Shown in pieces: positions 1 to 8,490 of a stretch of 64,000 nt of DNA. The translations under genes were made by a program, and so were the position numbers. Origin of the DNA: Microbacterium tenebrionis (lineage in GTDB: Bacteria; Actinomycetota; Actinomycetes; Actinomycetales; Microbacteriaceae); the NCBI RefSeq assembly GCF_903645325.1, contig NZ_CAHJXQ010000002.1, positions 124,001 to 188,000 on the forward strand, in the 5' to 3' direction. Positions within the stretch are counted from its first letter, which is position 1. Each line of letters starts with the position of its first letter. Below the pieces are notes generated by a model. That model made no database searches, had not been told where the DNA came from, and saw nothing but the letters and a program-made list of their open reading frames with translations.

Positions 1-934
1 CGGCGATCGATCCGGTGTCGTCGGCCCGGGCGATGCCGTCCATCACGGTCACCTTCACGGCGCCGAGGTCGTAGCTGCCGTCCGCGCTCCCTGCTGCGGC
101 CATGGCATCCGTCACCAGGGCGACGCGACCCGGCGCGGAGTCGAACAGCAGCCTGATGACCGTCGGATGCAGGTGCACGTTGTCGGCGATCCCCTCCAGG
201 ACCACGCGATGATCCGCGGCCGCCGTCAGCACGGGCCCCGGCTCGCGGTGGTGGATGCCGGGCATCGCGTTGAACGCATGGGTGAGGATCGTCGCACCCG
301 CGTCGAAGGCAGCGGCGGTCTGCGCGGCATCCGCGCTCGTGTGTCCGACGGCGGCGGCAGAGCCCGCGGCGACGACGATCCGGATCGCGTCGAGCCCGCC
401 GGGCAGCTCGGGGGCGATCGTGCCCTGCCGCACGGTTCCGCGACCGGCATCCAGAAGGCGCTGCACGTCGGCCGCGGCCGGTTCGCGCAGCAGCGAGGGC
501 TCATGGGCGCCGTGGTGCGCCGGGTCGAGGAACGGCCCTTCGAGGTGGGAGCCGAGGATGTCGGCATCCGTCCGCATGAGATCGGCGATCGCACTGACCT
601 GTTCTGCGAGAACGTCCAGCGGAGCGGTCACGAGCGAGATCACGGAGCGGGTCGTGCCGTGCGCGCAGTGCAGGTCGCGGGCGATGCGGATGGCGTCTGC
701 GCCGTCGTCGAAGGCTGCTCCGGCGCCCCCGTGCGCGTGGATGTCGACGAAACCGGGGGTGAGCACGGCATCCTGCCCGGCGATCTCGATCGCATCGACC
801 ACGGTGTCGGCATCCGTCCAGGTGCGCCCCGTGCCGACGGCCGTCACGTACCCGTCCTCGAATCGCACCCAGGAATCGGGCGTCTCGGCACCGTCGGTGA
901 TCAGCCGGGCGGAGTGGATGACGCGGGAGACCAT
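1..934 (-). CDS. nagA: N-acetylglucosamine-6-phosphate deacetylase (3' end outside window)
   Basis: Hydrolyses GlcNAc-6-P to GlcN-6-P and acetate in cytoplasmic amino-sugar salvage. About 311 residues are present, out of a usual 380 or so; the C-terminus lies left of the window edge. Seen: the metal-binding GFVDIHAHGG motif around residues 61-70, a LGSHLEGPFLDPAHHGAHEP stretch holding the metal-ligand Glu near residue 130, HAFNAMPGIHHREPG near 205, and the catalytic-Asp region LVTDAMAAAG near 275. The ATG was chosen because the residues after it (MVSRVIHSARL) align with the family start and a TAGGTT hexamer ends 7 nt before it. It diverges from the riboswitch-glyA transcription unit. Its product joins the pathway of the kinase and murQ found 14 kb away. 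Confidence 0.93.
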   Translation of the reverse strand, partial: MVSRVIHSARLITDGAETPDSWVRFEDGYVTAVGTGRTWTDADTVVDAIEIAGQDAVLTPGFVDIHAHGGAGAAFDDGADAIRIARDLHCAHGTTRSVISLVTAPLDVLAEQVSAIADLMRTDADILGSHLEGPFLDPAHHGAHEPSLLREPAAADVQRLLDAGRGTVRQGTIAPELPGGLDAIRIVVAAGSAAAVGHTSADAAQTAAAFDAGATILTHAFNAMPGIHHREPGPVLTAAADHRVVLEGIADNVHLHPTVIRLLFDSAPGRVALVTDAMAAAGSADGSYDLGAVKVTVMDGIARADDTGSIA

Positions 935-941
935 GAACAGA

Positions 942-947
942 AACCTA
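942..947 (-). promoter_or_regulatory. -10-like hexamer of nagA, predicts leaderless mRNA
   Basis: TAGGTT on the minus strand ends 7 nt before the nagA ATG, with no Shine-Dalgarno sequence between. A normal promoter would start transcription at about the A of the ATG. No convincing -35 box is visible. Confidence 0.5.
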
Positions 948-967
948 TCGCGCACGGGGGAGTCCGC

Positions 968-973
968 TATGCT
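968..973 (+). promoter_or_regulatory. -10-like hexamer for the riboswitch-glyA transcript
   Basis: TATGCT lies just upstream of the ZTP aptamer, placing a transcription start around position 980, at or inside the first strand of the aptamer. The -35 region is not recognisable. Confidence 0.4.
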
Positions 974-974
974 C

Positions 975-1052
975 GAACCGTCGCGACTGGCGTCTGGGTG
1001 GGTCACCACCGGGGAGCGACCGTTACGGAATTCGACCGCGCGCCTGGGCCGA
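975..1052 (+). promoter_or_regulatory. ZTP/ZMP riboswitch (pfl motif) upstream of glyA
   Basis: The conserved core of the pfl motif is directly visible: GCGACTGGCG at 983-992, then a GTGGG...CCACC stem leading into CCGGGGAGCG, and, after a variable linker, the second conserved block GCGCCTGGGC at 1040-1049. These two blocks form the ZTP pocket and pseudoknot in the characterised class. ZTP and ZMP accumulate when 10-formyl-THF is short. The class usually acts as an ON switch for folate one-carbon genes, which matches glyA and folD downstream. The expression platform (about 40 nt before the ATG) shows no terminator with a U-tract, so control at the ribosome-binding site is possible. Confidence 0.9.
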
Positions 1053-1093
1053 TGAGGAACACCCCCCTTTCCCGTGTGTGACAGGAGAACGCC

Positions 1094-2368
1094 ATGACCG
1101 ATCCGTACTTCAACGCCCCGCTCGCCGAGGTCGACCCCGAGATCGCCGAGGTCCTCGACCGCGAGCTGAACCGTCAGCGCACATTCCTCGAGATGATCGC
1201 ATCCGAGAACTTCGTGCCGGTCTCGGTGTTGCAGTCGCAGGGCTCGGTGCTCACGAACAAGTACGCCGAGGGCTACCCGGGTCGCCGCTACTACGGCGGC
1301 TGCGAAGAGGTCGACGTCGCCGAGTCCCTCGCCATCGAGCGCGTCAAGTCGCTGTTCGGCGCCGAGTTCGCGAACGTGCAGCCGCACTCCGGTGCGACGG
1401 CCAACGCGGCCGTGATGCACGCCATCGCTCGCCCCGGAGACACGCTGCTGGGCCTCTCGCTCGATCACGGCGGACACCTCACGCATGGCATGAAGATCAA
1501 CTTCTCGGGCCGTCTGTACGACATCGTCGCCTACGGCGTCGATCCCGAGACCTCGCTCGTCGACATGGACGAGGTGCGCCGCCTGGCGATCGAGCACAAG
1601 CCCAAGGTCATCGTCGCCGGCTGGTCGGCGTACCCGCGTCAGCTCGACTTCGCGAAGTTCCGCGAGATCGCCGACGAGGTCGGTGCGTACCTCTGGGTCG
1701 ACATGGCGCACTTCGCCGGCCTCGTCGCCGCGGGCCTGCACCCCAACCCGGTGCCGCACGCGCATGTCGTCTCCTCGACCGTGCACAAGACGATCGGCGG
1801 ACCGCGTTCGGGCTTCATCCTCTCGAACGACCCCGAGGTCGCGAAGAAGATCAACTCCGCCGTCTTCCCGGGCCAGCAGGGCGGACCGCTCATGCATGTG
1901 ATCGCCGCGAAGGCCACGGCGTTCAAGCTCGCCGCGACCCCGGAGTTCAAGGATCGCCAGCAGCGCACGCTCAGTGGTGCGAGCATCCTCGCCGACCGGC
2001 TCACGCAGCAGGACGTGGCGGATGCCGGCATCTCGGTACGTTCCGGCGGCACCGACGTGCACCTCGTGCTCGTGGATCTGCGCAATGCCGCGATCGACGG
2101 CAAGCAGGCCGAGGATCTGCTGCACGACATCCACATCACGGTCAACCGCAATGCCGTCCCGAACGACCCGCGCCCGCCGATGGTCACCTCAGGGCTCCGC
2201 ATCGGCACAGCCGCCCTCGCGACCCGCGGGTTCGGGGATGCCGAGTTCACCGAGGTCGCCGACATCATCGCCCTCGCGCTGCTGCCCGGCGCCGACGCCG
2301 CCGCGCTGCGCGCGCGTGTCGATGCCCTCGCCTCGCAGTACCCCCTGTACCCCGACCTGCAGCAGTAA
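1094..2368 (+). CDS. glyA: Serine hydroxymethyltransferase
   Basis: PLP enzyme that interconverts serine plus THF and glycine plus 5,10-methylene-THF, the main entry of one-carbon units. 424 residues, the usual length. The PLP-lysine motif [13 protein letters not shown] puts the Schiff-base lysine at about K232. The N-terminal [17 protein letters not shown] and the [13 protein letters not shown] block are family signatures. The ATG follows ACAGGAGAACGCC, a good ribosome-binding site. It is first in a glyA-folD unit controlled by the ZTP riboswitch, so both the production and the oxidation of methylene-THF should rise when 10-formyl-THF is low. Confidence 0.98.
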   Translation: MTDPYFNAPLAEVDPEIAEVLDRELNRQRTFLEMIASENFVPVSVLQSQGSVLTNKYAEGYPGRRYYGGCEEVDVAESLAIERVKSLFGAEFANVQPHSGATANAAVMHAIARPGDTLLGLSLDHGGHLTHGMKINFSGRLYDIVAYGVDPETSLVDMDEVRRLAIEHKPKVIVAGWSAYPRQLDFAKFREIADEVGAYLWVDMAHFAGLVAAGLHPNPVPHAHVVSSTVHKTIGGPRSGFILSNDPEVAKKINSAVFPGQQGGPLMHVIAAKATAFKLAATPEFKDRQQRTLSGASILADRLTQQDVADAGISVRSGGTDVHLVLVDLRNAAIDGKQAEDLLHDIHITVNRNAVPNDPRPPMVTSGLRIGTAALATRGFGDAEFTEVADIIALALLPGADAAALRARVDALASQYPLYPDLQQ

Positions 2369-2390
2369 GCACCAGCAGTCCCACTCGTCT

Positions 2391-2457
2391 CGAGACGGGG
2401 TTTGCGGCACGAGACGGGGCTCTCTGGCACGAGTCTCATGCTGCAAACCCCGTCTCG
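2391..2457 (+). repeat. 67-bp structured palindromic element between glyA and folD
   Basis: A perfect 15-bp inverted repeat (CGAGACGGGGTTTGC at 2391-2405 with its complement at 2443-2457) encloses a second, shorter stem made from GAGAC and GTCTC. GAGACGGGG is also repeated directly at 2392 and 2411. It lies in the 115-nt spacer of a co-directional pair, so it may attenuate or stabilise the transcript ahead of folD. It has no T-tract. It is not the 82-bp family seen elsewhere in the window. Confidence 0.7.
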
Positions 2458-2483
2458 GCGCAGTGGTCGATGAGAGGAATGAC

Positions 2484-3368
2484 ATGACCGCACGGATTCT
2501 CGACGGCAAGGCCGCGGCGGCGGAGATCAAGGCCGAGCTCACCAAGCGGGTCGCGGCGCTGCGCGAGCAGGGGATCGTTCCCGGCATCGCGACCGTGCTC
2601 GTCGGCGCCGACCCGGCATCCCAGCTGTACGTGGGCATGAAGCACCGGCAGTCCGAGGCGGTCGGGATGAACTCGATCCAGCGCGAGCTGCCCGCCGATG
2701 CGACGCAGGAAGAGGTCGAGGCGCTGATCGACGAGCTCAACGCGGACCCGGCCTGCCACGGCTACATCGTGCAGCTGCCGCTGCCGAAGCATCTCGACAC
2801 GGATGCGATCCTCGAGCGCATCGACCCCGCCAAGGACGCCGACGGCCTGCACCCGACCAACCTCGGCCGGCTCGTCCTCAACGTCAATGCCCCGATCCAC
2901 ACGCCGCTGCCGTGCACGCCGCGCGGTGTGATCGAACTGCTGCTGCGCAACGACTACGACCTCAGGGGCAAGCACGTCGTGGTCGTCGGGCGCGGCGTGA
3001 CGATCGGTCGCCCGATGGGCCTGCTGCTGACCCGTCGCGACATCAATGCGACCGTCACTCAGGTGCACACGGGCACGCCCGACATGAGTCCGTACCTGCG
3101 TCAGGCCGATGTGATCGTCGCCGGCGCGGGCGTCAAGCACCTGATCCGCGCCGAGGACGTGAAGCCGGGTGCTGCAGTGCTCGACGTCGGCGTCACGCGT
3201 GAGGACGACCCCGAGACCGGCAAGAGCAAGGTGTTCGGCGACGTGCATCCGGATGTCGCGGACGTCGCAGGCTTCATCTCGCCGAACCCCGGCGGGGTCG
3301 GACCGATGACCGTCGCACTGCTGCTGACGAACGTCGTCGAGGCCGCGGAGCGGTCCGCCGCCGACTGA
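2484..3368 (+). CDS. folD: Methylenetetrahydrofolate dehydrogenase / methenyltetrahydrofolate cyclohydrolase
   Basis: Bifunctional cytoplasmic enzyme converting 5,10-methylene-THF to 10-formyl-THF with NADP+. 294 residues, a typical length. Seen: substrate-site [14 protein letters not shown] with its lysine near residue 56, QLPLPKHLD, a Rossmann segment [18 protein letters not shown] near 160-180, and the C-terminal [10 protein letters not shown] signature. The ATG after GAGAGGAATGAC was chosen; the same frame is open upstream through glyA, but that part reads as shadow sequence. It supplies the 10-formyl-THF whose shortage the upstream ZTP riboswitch senses. Confidence 0.97.
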   Translation: MTARILDGKAAAAEIKAELTKRVAALREQGIVPGIATVLVGADPASQLYVGMKHRQSEAVGMNSIQRELPADATQEEVEALIDELNADPACHGYIVQLPLPKHLDTDAILERIDPAKDADGLHPTNLGRLVLNVNAPIHTPLPCTPRGVIELLLRNDYDLRGKHVVVVGRGVTIGRPMGLLLTRRDINATVTQVHTGTPDMSPYLRQADVIVAGAGVKHLIRAEDVKPGAAVLDVGVTREDDPETGKSKVFGDVHPDVADVAGFISPNPGGVGPMTVALLLTNVVEAAERSAAD

Positions 3369-3378
3369 ACGAGCCCGT

Positions 3379-3935
3379 TCAGAGGTTGTCGAGCATCCGA
3401 CGCTGCTCTGGTGTCAGTCCATCGCGCAGCTCGTCGCGTCCGATGCTCGCCTCGGGCGAGGCGGCCGGTGCGGAGGCGGGGGAGGATGCCGCGGCATCCG
3501 TCCGCTTCGTGCGCGACGAGACCGAGCCGATCACCTCGCCCGTCTTCGCCTCGATGCGGTCGTCGATCTGGTCGTAGATGACCCACGCGATCAGCAGGAA
3601 CAGCGGCGGAGGACGTAGCCCCAGAACCATCCGCGGACGTCGACGCCGCTCAGCAGCACGGTCAGCACCCAGACGATGAGTTCGACGACGAAGACCAGCA
3701 CGTACTGGACGATCTTCTCGCCGACCTTCGTGCGGCTGGATGCCGATTTCGAGGCTGCTCCGCGGAACGCCTTCAGGAGCACGGGCTTGAGCGCCAGCGT
3801 CGCGAGGGTGAGGATGACGGCTGCCCACAGCGCGTCCCAGCCGACGCTCACGCTGCGCATGAGCAGGCCGATCAGCAGCAGGACGACGACGTTGAAGACG
3901 TACAGCGAGACGGCGCGGATCAACCAGCTCTTCAT
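3379..3935 (-). pseudogene. Hypothetical membrane protein broken by a one-base frameshift
   Basis: Reading from the ATG at 3935 gives MKSWLIRAVSLYVFNVVVLL and three or four hydrophobic segments, then GWFWGYVL, and stops at 3591. The adjacent frame continues the same protein from about 3610 with PPLFLLIAWVIYDQIDDR and a Ser/Ala-rich tail ending RDELRDGLTPEQRRMLDNL. Joining them needs one extra base in the CTCCG context, so a single nucleotide appears to be missing. The intact product would be about 185 residues. It follows the DUF6882 gene on the same strand, 4 nt after its stop. The family is not recognised. It could be a true mutation or a sequencing error. Confidence 0.65.
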
Positions 3936-3939
3936 GCGC

Positions 3940-4698
3940 TCAGCTTGGCACAGCGGCGCTTTCGGCGGCACCCCCGCCGAGAGCGCCTTCGATGTTCGTG
4001 ATGCGCGCCTGATCGTCGAACCGGAACGTGGCCGACCCCGACGCGTCGCTGACGGTCGCGCCTGTGAACTCCTCGTCGGTCCACTGCATGTTCCAGCCGG
4101 CCAGGCGCGCGGCATCCCACACTGACCCGCGGGCGTCGCTGAGCTCGAGGCCCGCGAGCAGGCGCGGCATCTTCGTGACGGCTTCGGCGACCGTGGTCGG
4201 CGGCACCGGGGCATCGAGGAGGAACACCGCACGGGTGCCGCCGCCGATCGGTGCGGAGTAGTAGGGCGAGCGCCCGGTGATCTCGACGGCGATCCTGCCG
4301 ATCTGGTGCGCCGTGTCGGCGATCCACGCACCGAGCTCGTCACCGTTCGCTGGCGCATCCTCGGGGAACGCCAACTCGGCCTGGGTGAGCTCGTCGAGGC
4401 TGTACTGGGCGCCGTAGTCGCGCAACTGCGCAGCCACGCCCTGCGCGTCGCCCTGGGGGTGGGCCCATGCCCACAGCATCGATCGCGGTCCCGGCGCGAT
4501 CGTCGCGATCAGGTGGGGACGGGTCTCGAGGATGCGCGACGGGTCGGTGGTCGAGCTGAACGAGAGCGTGCCCGCAGCCATGTCGGCATCCCACCGGTGC
4601 TCGCCGAGGCTGTCGAGGGCTTCGGAGAGCGCGTCCTGGCGGAGGGCGGCGAAGAGGGCGGCGCGATCGGCGAGGGGCTGAAGGGATGCGAAGGTCAT
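3940..4698 (-). CDS. DUF6882-like protein
   Basis: 252-residue soluble protein of unknown function. The pattern MLWAWAHPQGDAQGVAAQLRD around residues 75-95, followed by a YYSAPIGGGTRAVFLLDAP stretch, resembles the DUF6882 family as I recall it. No catalytic motif is visible. An AACACT hexamer ends 6 nt before the ATG, so the gene may be leaderless. It is followed directly by the broken membrane protein, likely in one transcript. Confidence 0.7.
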   Translation of the reverse strand: MTFASLQPLADRAALFAALRQDALSEALDSLGEHRWDADMAAGTLSFSSTTDPSRILETRPHLIATIAPGPRSMLWAWAHPQGDAQGVAAQLRDYGAQYSLDELTQAELAFPEDAPANGDELGAWIADTAHQIGRIAVEITGRSPYYSAPIGGGTRAVFLLDAPVPPTTVAEAVTKMPRLLAGLELSDARGSVWDAARLAGWNMQWTDEEFTGATVSDASGSATFRFDDQARITNIEGALGGGAAESAAVPS

Positions 4699-4720
4699 GC
4701 GTCCAGTGTTGCCGCAGATC

Positions 4721-5127
4721 CTATGATTCCGCCACCTCCACCGCTTGGGCAGTCCTTCCCATCCGCCACACGCTCGGAACCGCGCCGCTCGCCTGTCGTG
4801 CCGCGCCCAGAGCGACGTACTCCGCGGGCTCCGGCACCTCGACCGGGACGCCGAGCACGTCGGGGGCTATCCGGCGCACGGCCTCGGACTGCGCACCGCC
4901 GCCGATCAGCAGTGCGCGCTCGAGCGGGATGCCGAGGTCGCGGAGCGCCTGGATTCCGGCGCCGAGGCCGCGCAGCATCCCTTCGACGGCTGCGCGGGCG
5001 AGGTTGGGCCTAGTCGTCGAGGACAGCGTCATGCCGGACAACGCGGCCGTGGCATCCGGCAGATTCGGGGTGCGCTCGCCCTCGAAGTACGGCACGAGCG
5101 TGAGCCCGCCCTCACCCGGCTCGGTGT
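4721..5127 (-). pseudogene. xylB: Xylulokinase C-terminal remnant
   Basis: The last 135 residues or so of a FGGY-family xylulokinase: GGLTLVPYFEGERTPNLPD, then ARAAVEGMLRGLGAGI, LLIGGGAQSEAVRRIAPDV and PAEYVALGAARQA. These are the conserved C-terminal ATPase-core segments. Everything upstream of about 5127 in this frame is unrelated. The N-terminal sugar-binding domain and catalytic Asp are absent, so the fragment cannot work as a kinase. The breakpoint abuts a monooxygenase fragment on the opposite strand, which suggests one deletion joined two convergent genes. Confidence 0.8.
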
Positions 5128-5632
5128 GAACCCCGAGGTCGACGCGATCGAGATCGGTGCGGTCAGTCTCGGCGGAGGTCTGCGCGCACGCGCGCGGCTC
5201 GAGCTCATCCACGTGCCGGCGGCCGCTGACGCCGTGGTCTCCATCGCGGAACTGGTCGCACGCTGGCAGAGCGGCGAGTGGGCGTCGGCCGTGACGCCGT
5301 TGATCGCGCGGGTCACGCCGGCGGATGCCGATGCGGATGCCGTGATCGATGCGAAGGTGATCTATCAGGAGAGCTTCGACGAGGTCGAGCAGCTGCCATC
5401 GCCCGAGCTGTTTCTGCCGAAGACGGGCCCGCTCGGGCTGATCGACTGGGAGAAGGTGTACTCGGCGGCGCCCAATGCCTGGTGCCGGACCGACATCTTC
5501 GACGAGTGCGAGCTGTCGCGCGACGGAGTGGTCGTGGTCGTGCGCCCCGATCAGTACGTGGACGCCGTCCTGCCGCTGGACGGTGTCGCCGCACTCGAGT
5601 CGTTCCTGGACGGGGTGTTCCTGCCCGCGTGA
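5128..5632 (+). pseudogene. Phenol-hydroxylase-like FAD monooxygenase, C-terminal remnant
   Basis: Starting near 5128 the plus strand reads as the C-terminal thioredoxin-like domain of the phenol 2-monooxygenase family: ADAVIDAKVIYQESF, LFLPKTGPLGLIDWEKVY, TDIFDECELSRDG, then VVVVRPDQYVDAVLPLDG and LESFLDGVF to the stop. The FAD-binding Rossmann fold and substrate domain, over 350 residues in the family, are missing. No start codon with a ribosome-binding site precedes it; the open frame continues into antisense xylB. It is therefore a gene tail fused to another gene tail. Confidence 0.75.
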
Positions 5633-5700
5633 CACGTGTCATGCGGATGCCGTGACAGCGGCCTCCTGATCGTGCTCGCCCGCGCGACCAGGCTGGATGC

Positions 5701-6672
5701 ATGAGCACAACAGCGCACACGCAGTCACGCACGACGCAGGCGGCCGCAGCCCGGAAGGACGCCGGCCAGGACGATGCCGTCGCCATCTCGGGCCTGCGGC
5801 GCTCCTTCGGCATCGGCGAGCGGGCCGTCAAGGCCGTCGACGGCATCGATCTCAGCATTCGGCGCGGAGAGGTCGTCGCCCTGCTCGGGCCCAACGGGGC
5901 CGGCAAGACGACCACGCTCGACATGCTGCTGGGACTCACCGATCCCACTGACGGCACGATCACGGTCTACGGGCAGCGGCCGGTGAGGGCTGCGCGCTCC
6001 GGCGTGATCGCCGGTGTTCTGCAGACGGGCGGACTGCTGTCGGATCTCACCGTCCGCGAGACGGTCGAGGTGATCGCGTCTCTGCACGGCCGCGAGTCCC
6101 TCGCCAGGGTCCCCGAGATCCTCGAGCGCACGGAACTCGCGCGGATCGCCCGTCGGCGCATCGTCAAATGCTCCGGCGGAGAGCAGCAACGGGTGAAGTT
6201 CGCCCTCGCGCTCGTCTCGGACCCGGACATCCTCGTCCTCGACGAGCCGACCGCCGGCATGGACGTCACCGCCCGCCGCCATTTCTGGGACGTCATGCGC
6301 GCCGATGCGGATGCCGGGCGCACGATCATCTTCGCCACGCACTACCTCGAGGAGGCCGAGCAGTTCGCCCGGCGCACCGTCGTCATGCATCGCGGCCGCA
6401 TCGTCGCCGATGCCGCCACGGCGCAGCTGCGCGCCAACCTCGGCGGGCGCACGCTCGCCGCAGACCTCCCCGCCGTCGGGGCGGAGGAACTGGTCCGCGG
6501 GCTCGAGCAGACCGACGGCATCAGCGACGTGCGCGTCGACGCCGAGCGCGTGACGCTGCGGGCGCTCGACTCGGATGCCGCGGCATCCGCCCTTCTGAAC
6601 GCCGGCGCCCATGACCTGGAGATCGCCGCTCCCACCCTCGAAACCGCCTTCACGGCTCTCACGGAGGACTGA
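5701..6672 (+). CDS. ABC-2 type transporter, ATP-binding protein
   Basis: 323 residues with a full ABC ATPase: Walker A GPNGAGKTT near 63-71, Q-loop LQTGGLL, signature CSGGEQQR near 160 (Cys where Leu is usual), Walker B ILVLDEPTAGMD near 180, and the switch-His segment FATHYLEEAEQ. The C-terminal 90 residues are the accessory region seen in DrrA/CcmA-like exporters. A CAGGCT hexamer ends 6 nt before the ATG. The permease starts 5 nt after this gene and a kinase-regulator pair follows, an arrangement typical of drug or peptide exporters under two-component control. The substrate cannot be read from the sequence. Confidence 0.93.
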   Translation: MSTTAHTQSRTTQAAAARKDAGQDDAVAISGLRRSFGIGERAVKAVDGIDLSIRRGEVVALLGPNGAGKTTTLDMLLGLTDPTDGTITVYGQRPVRAARSGVIAGVLQTGGLLSDLTVRETVEVIASLHGRESLARVPEILERTELARIARRRIVKCSGGEQQRVKFALALVSDPDILVLDEPTAGMDVTARRHFWDVMRADADAGRTIIFATHYLEEAEQFARRTVVMHRGRIVADAATAQLRANLGGRTLAADLPAVGAEELVRGLEQTDGISDVRVDAERVTLRALDSDAAASALLNAGAHDLEIAAPTLETAFTALTED

Positions 6673-6677
6673 CCATC

Positions 6678-7439
6678 ATGACCATGTCGATCTCACCCAC
6701 GATGCTGCGCGTCGAGGCGATCCGCCAGATCCGCAACCCCTACACGCTCGCGTTCACGCTCGGGATGCCGGTGGCGATGTATCTGCTCTTCGGGGCGAGC
6801 ATGGGCTACGGCTCGATGTCGGCCGGCAACGGGAACGTCAAGTTCTACGTGATGGTCTCGATGGCCGCCTACGGAACCGCCGTCGCGATGAGCTCGCTCA
6901 CCTCGCTCGCCGCCACCGAGGCCAAGCAGGGCTGGGGACGCCAGCTCGGGATGACGCCGCTGAGCACCGCCGGGTACGCGACGATCAAGCTGCTCACCGC
7001 CGTGGCGTTCGCAGCATTGGCCGTCCTGCTCGTGTTCGCGGCGGGCATCCTCACGGGAGCCGAGGCGACGGATGCCTGGCGCTGGTGGGCTGCGGCCGGG
7101 ATCATCCTCGGCATCGGGCTCATGTTCGGTCTCTACGGCCTCGGCGTCGGACTGTTCTTCAACTCCGATACGGCGGCGGCGCTCGCATCCATCTCGATGA
7201 CGTTCTTCGCATTCTTCGGGAACGTCTTCATTCCGCTGGACGGCGTCATGCTCGACATCGCCCGCTTCACCCCGCTGTACGGCTTCGTGGCGCTGAGCCG
7301 CTGGCCGCTCACGGAGGGAACCCTCACCACAGGGCAGACCGATCCGCTCTGGGGGGTCGTGCTGAACGTCGTGGTGTGGCTCGTGATCTTCGCGGTGCTC
7401 GTCGCGGCGGGCGTCAAGCGCTCGCGGTCGCGCCGCTAG
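6678..7439 (+). CDS. ABC-2 type transporter, permease
   Basis: 253-residue integral membrane protein with six predicted helices, including YTLAFTLGMPVAMYLLFGAS, AVAFAALAVLLVFAAGIL, GIILGIGLMFGLYGLGVGL and VVLNVVVWLVIFAVLVAAGV. It matches the ABC2_membrane fold and pairs with the ATPase ending 5 nt upstream. The start follows GGAGGACTGACCATC. Its TAG stop overlaps the -10-like hexamer of the kinase gene. Confidence 0.9.
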   Translation: MTMSISPTMLRVEAIRQIRNPYTLAFTLGMPVAMYLLFGASMGYGSMSAGNGNVKFYVMVSMAAYGTAVAMSSLTSLAATEAKQGWGRQLGMTPLSTAGYATIKLLTAVAFAALAVLLVFAAGILTGAEATDAWRWWAAAGIILGIGLMFGLYGLGVGLFFNSDTAAALASISMTFFAFFGNVFIPLDGVMLDIARFTPLYGFVALSRWPLTEGTLTTGQTDPLWGVVLNVVVWLVIFAVLVAAGVKRSRSRR

Positions 7440-7442
7440 GGT
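7437..7442 (+). promoter_or_regulatory. -10-like hexamer before the kinase gene
   Basis: TAGGGT ends 7 nt before the ATG at 7450 and shares bases with the permease stop codon. It may give the kinase-regulator pair its own leaderless promoter. Confidence 0.35.
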
Positions 7443-7449
7443 CGACTGC

Positions 7450-8490
7450 ATGGCGGAAGACGTGACCCGCGACGCGGTGTCGGCCTCAGAGGCCGGCGCC
7501 GCGCCGGCGGCATGGGCGGCGTCCGGCGCCAGGCGGCCCCGGCAGGGTTCCGGGTCGCCGTGGGAGCGCTACGGCTGGCTGATGGCCGTGATCTGGCTCG
7601 TGTTCCTCGTGTACCCGCTCATCGAGCTCGCCCGCTCCGAGGCAGCGCAGGTATGGATCGTCACGGGCTGGGCGGCGTTCGCGACGTTCGTCGTCGTCTA
7701 CGTAGCCGGCTTCATCAACGGTATGAGCTTCGGCGGCGGAGGGCTCGTCGACCCGCCCAGGCCCATCCAGTGGATCGCCTTCGGCGGAATGATCGCGTGC
7801 GCCGCGCTGACGATCCCCAGCATCGGCGGATACGCCGTCGGCTTCCTGCCGTTCATCATGTCGTTCGCCTCGTACGGTCTGAACCGGCTCGCGCACTGGG
7901 TCACGGCGGCCGCGAGCGTCACCATCACGGCGATACTCGTCTTCCTGACGCCGAACGGCCTGTCGTACGTGTCGATCCTCGCGATCATCGTGCTGCTGGG
8001 CGTCGTGAACACGGTCTCGACGAGTCTCATCATCCGCTCGGCCGAGGCCGAGCGGCTGGGGCTCGAGCTCGCCACGAGCGAGGGACGCGAGGCCGTCGCG
8101 CGGGATGTGCACGATCTCGTCGGGCACTCGCTCACGGTCGTGAAGATCAAGGCGCAGCTCGTGCGCCGACTCATGGACACCGACCCGGAACGCGCGAAGG
8201 CCGAGCTGGCCGATATCGAATTCCTCACGGCGGAGGCGATCGCGGGCGTCAGGGCGACCGTCGCCGGCGTGCGCAGCGCGACGCTCTCGGATCAGCTGCA
8301 GTCCTGCCGCGAGGCTCTGGCCGCCGCCGACATCGCCCTGCACGTCGAGGGGAATGCCGCAGCACGTTCGTGGTCGCTTCGCGCAGGATCCAGCTCGCCG
8401 TGAGCGACTGCGCGGGCGACAACGGGAGGCGCGACCCTGGCCGTCAGCGCGCCGGAGAGCGGCGGCACGCGGGTGGAGGTGACGTGGTGA
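7450..8490 (+). pseudogene. Two-component sensor histidine kinase with deleted ATPase domain
   Basis: NarL-type kinase (HisKA_3). The N-terminal membrane region (several helices between residues 35 and 180) and the dimerisation motif ARDVHDLVGHSLTVV, phospho-acceptor near H221, are intact. After ALAAADIALHVEGNAA the frame breaks and stops at 8403. Short pieces of a HATPase domain follow in other frames: TFVVASR, RIQLAVSDCAGDNG, and the normal kinase C-terminus TLAVSAPESGGTRVEVTW, whose TGA overlaps the regulator start. Only about 150 nt remain where about 345 are expected, and both the N-box and most of the G-boxes are gone. At least two deletions are needed. It should not autophosphorylate. 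Confidence 0.85.

Noticed and set aside
4745..5632. A single 295-residue protein spanning the whole xylulokinase/monooxygenase junction on the plus strand
   Set aside because: Its first 125 residues are antisense to xylulokinase sequence; only the last part aligns with a real family.
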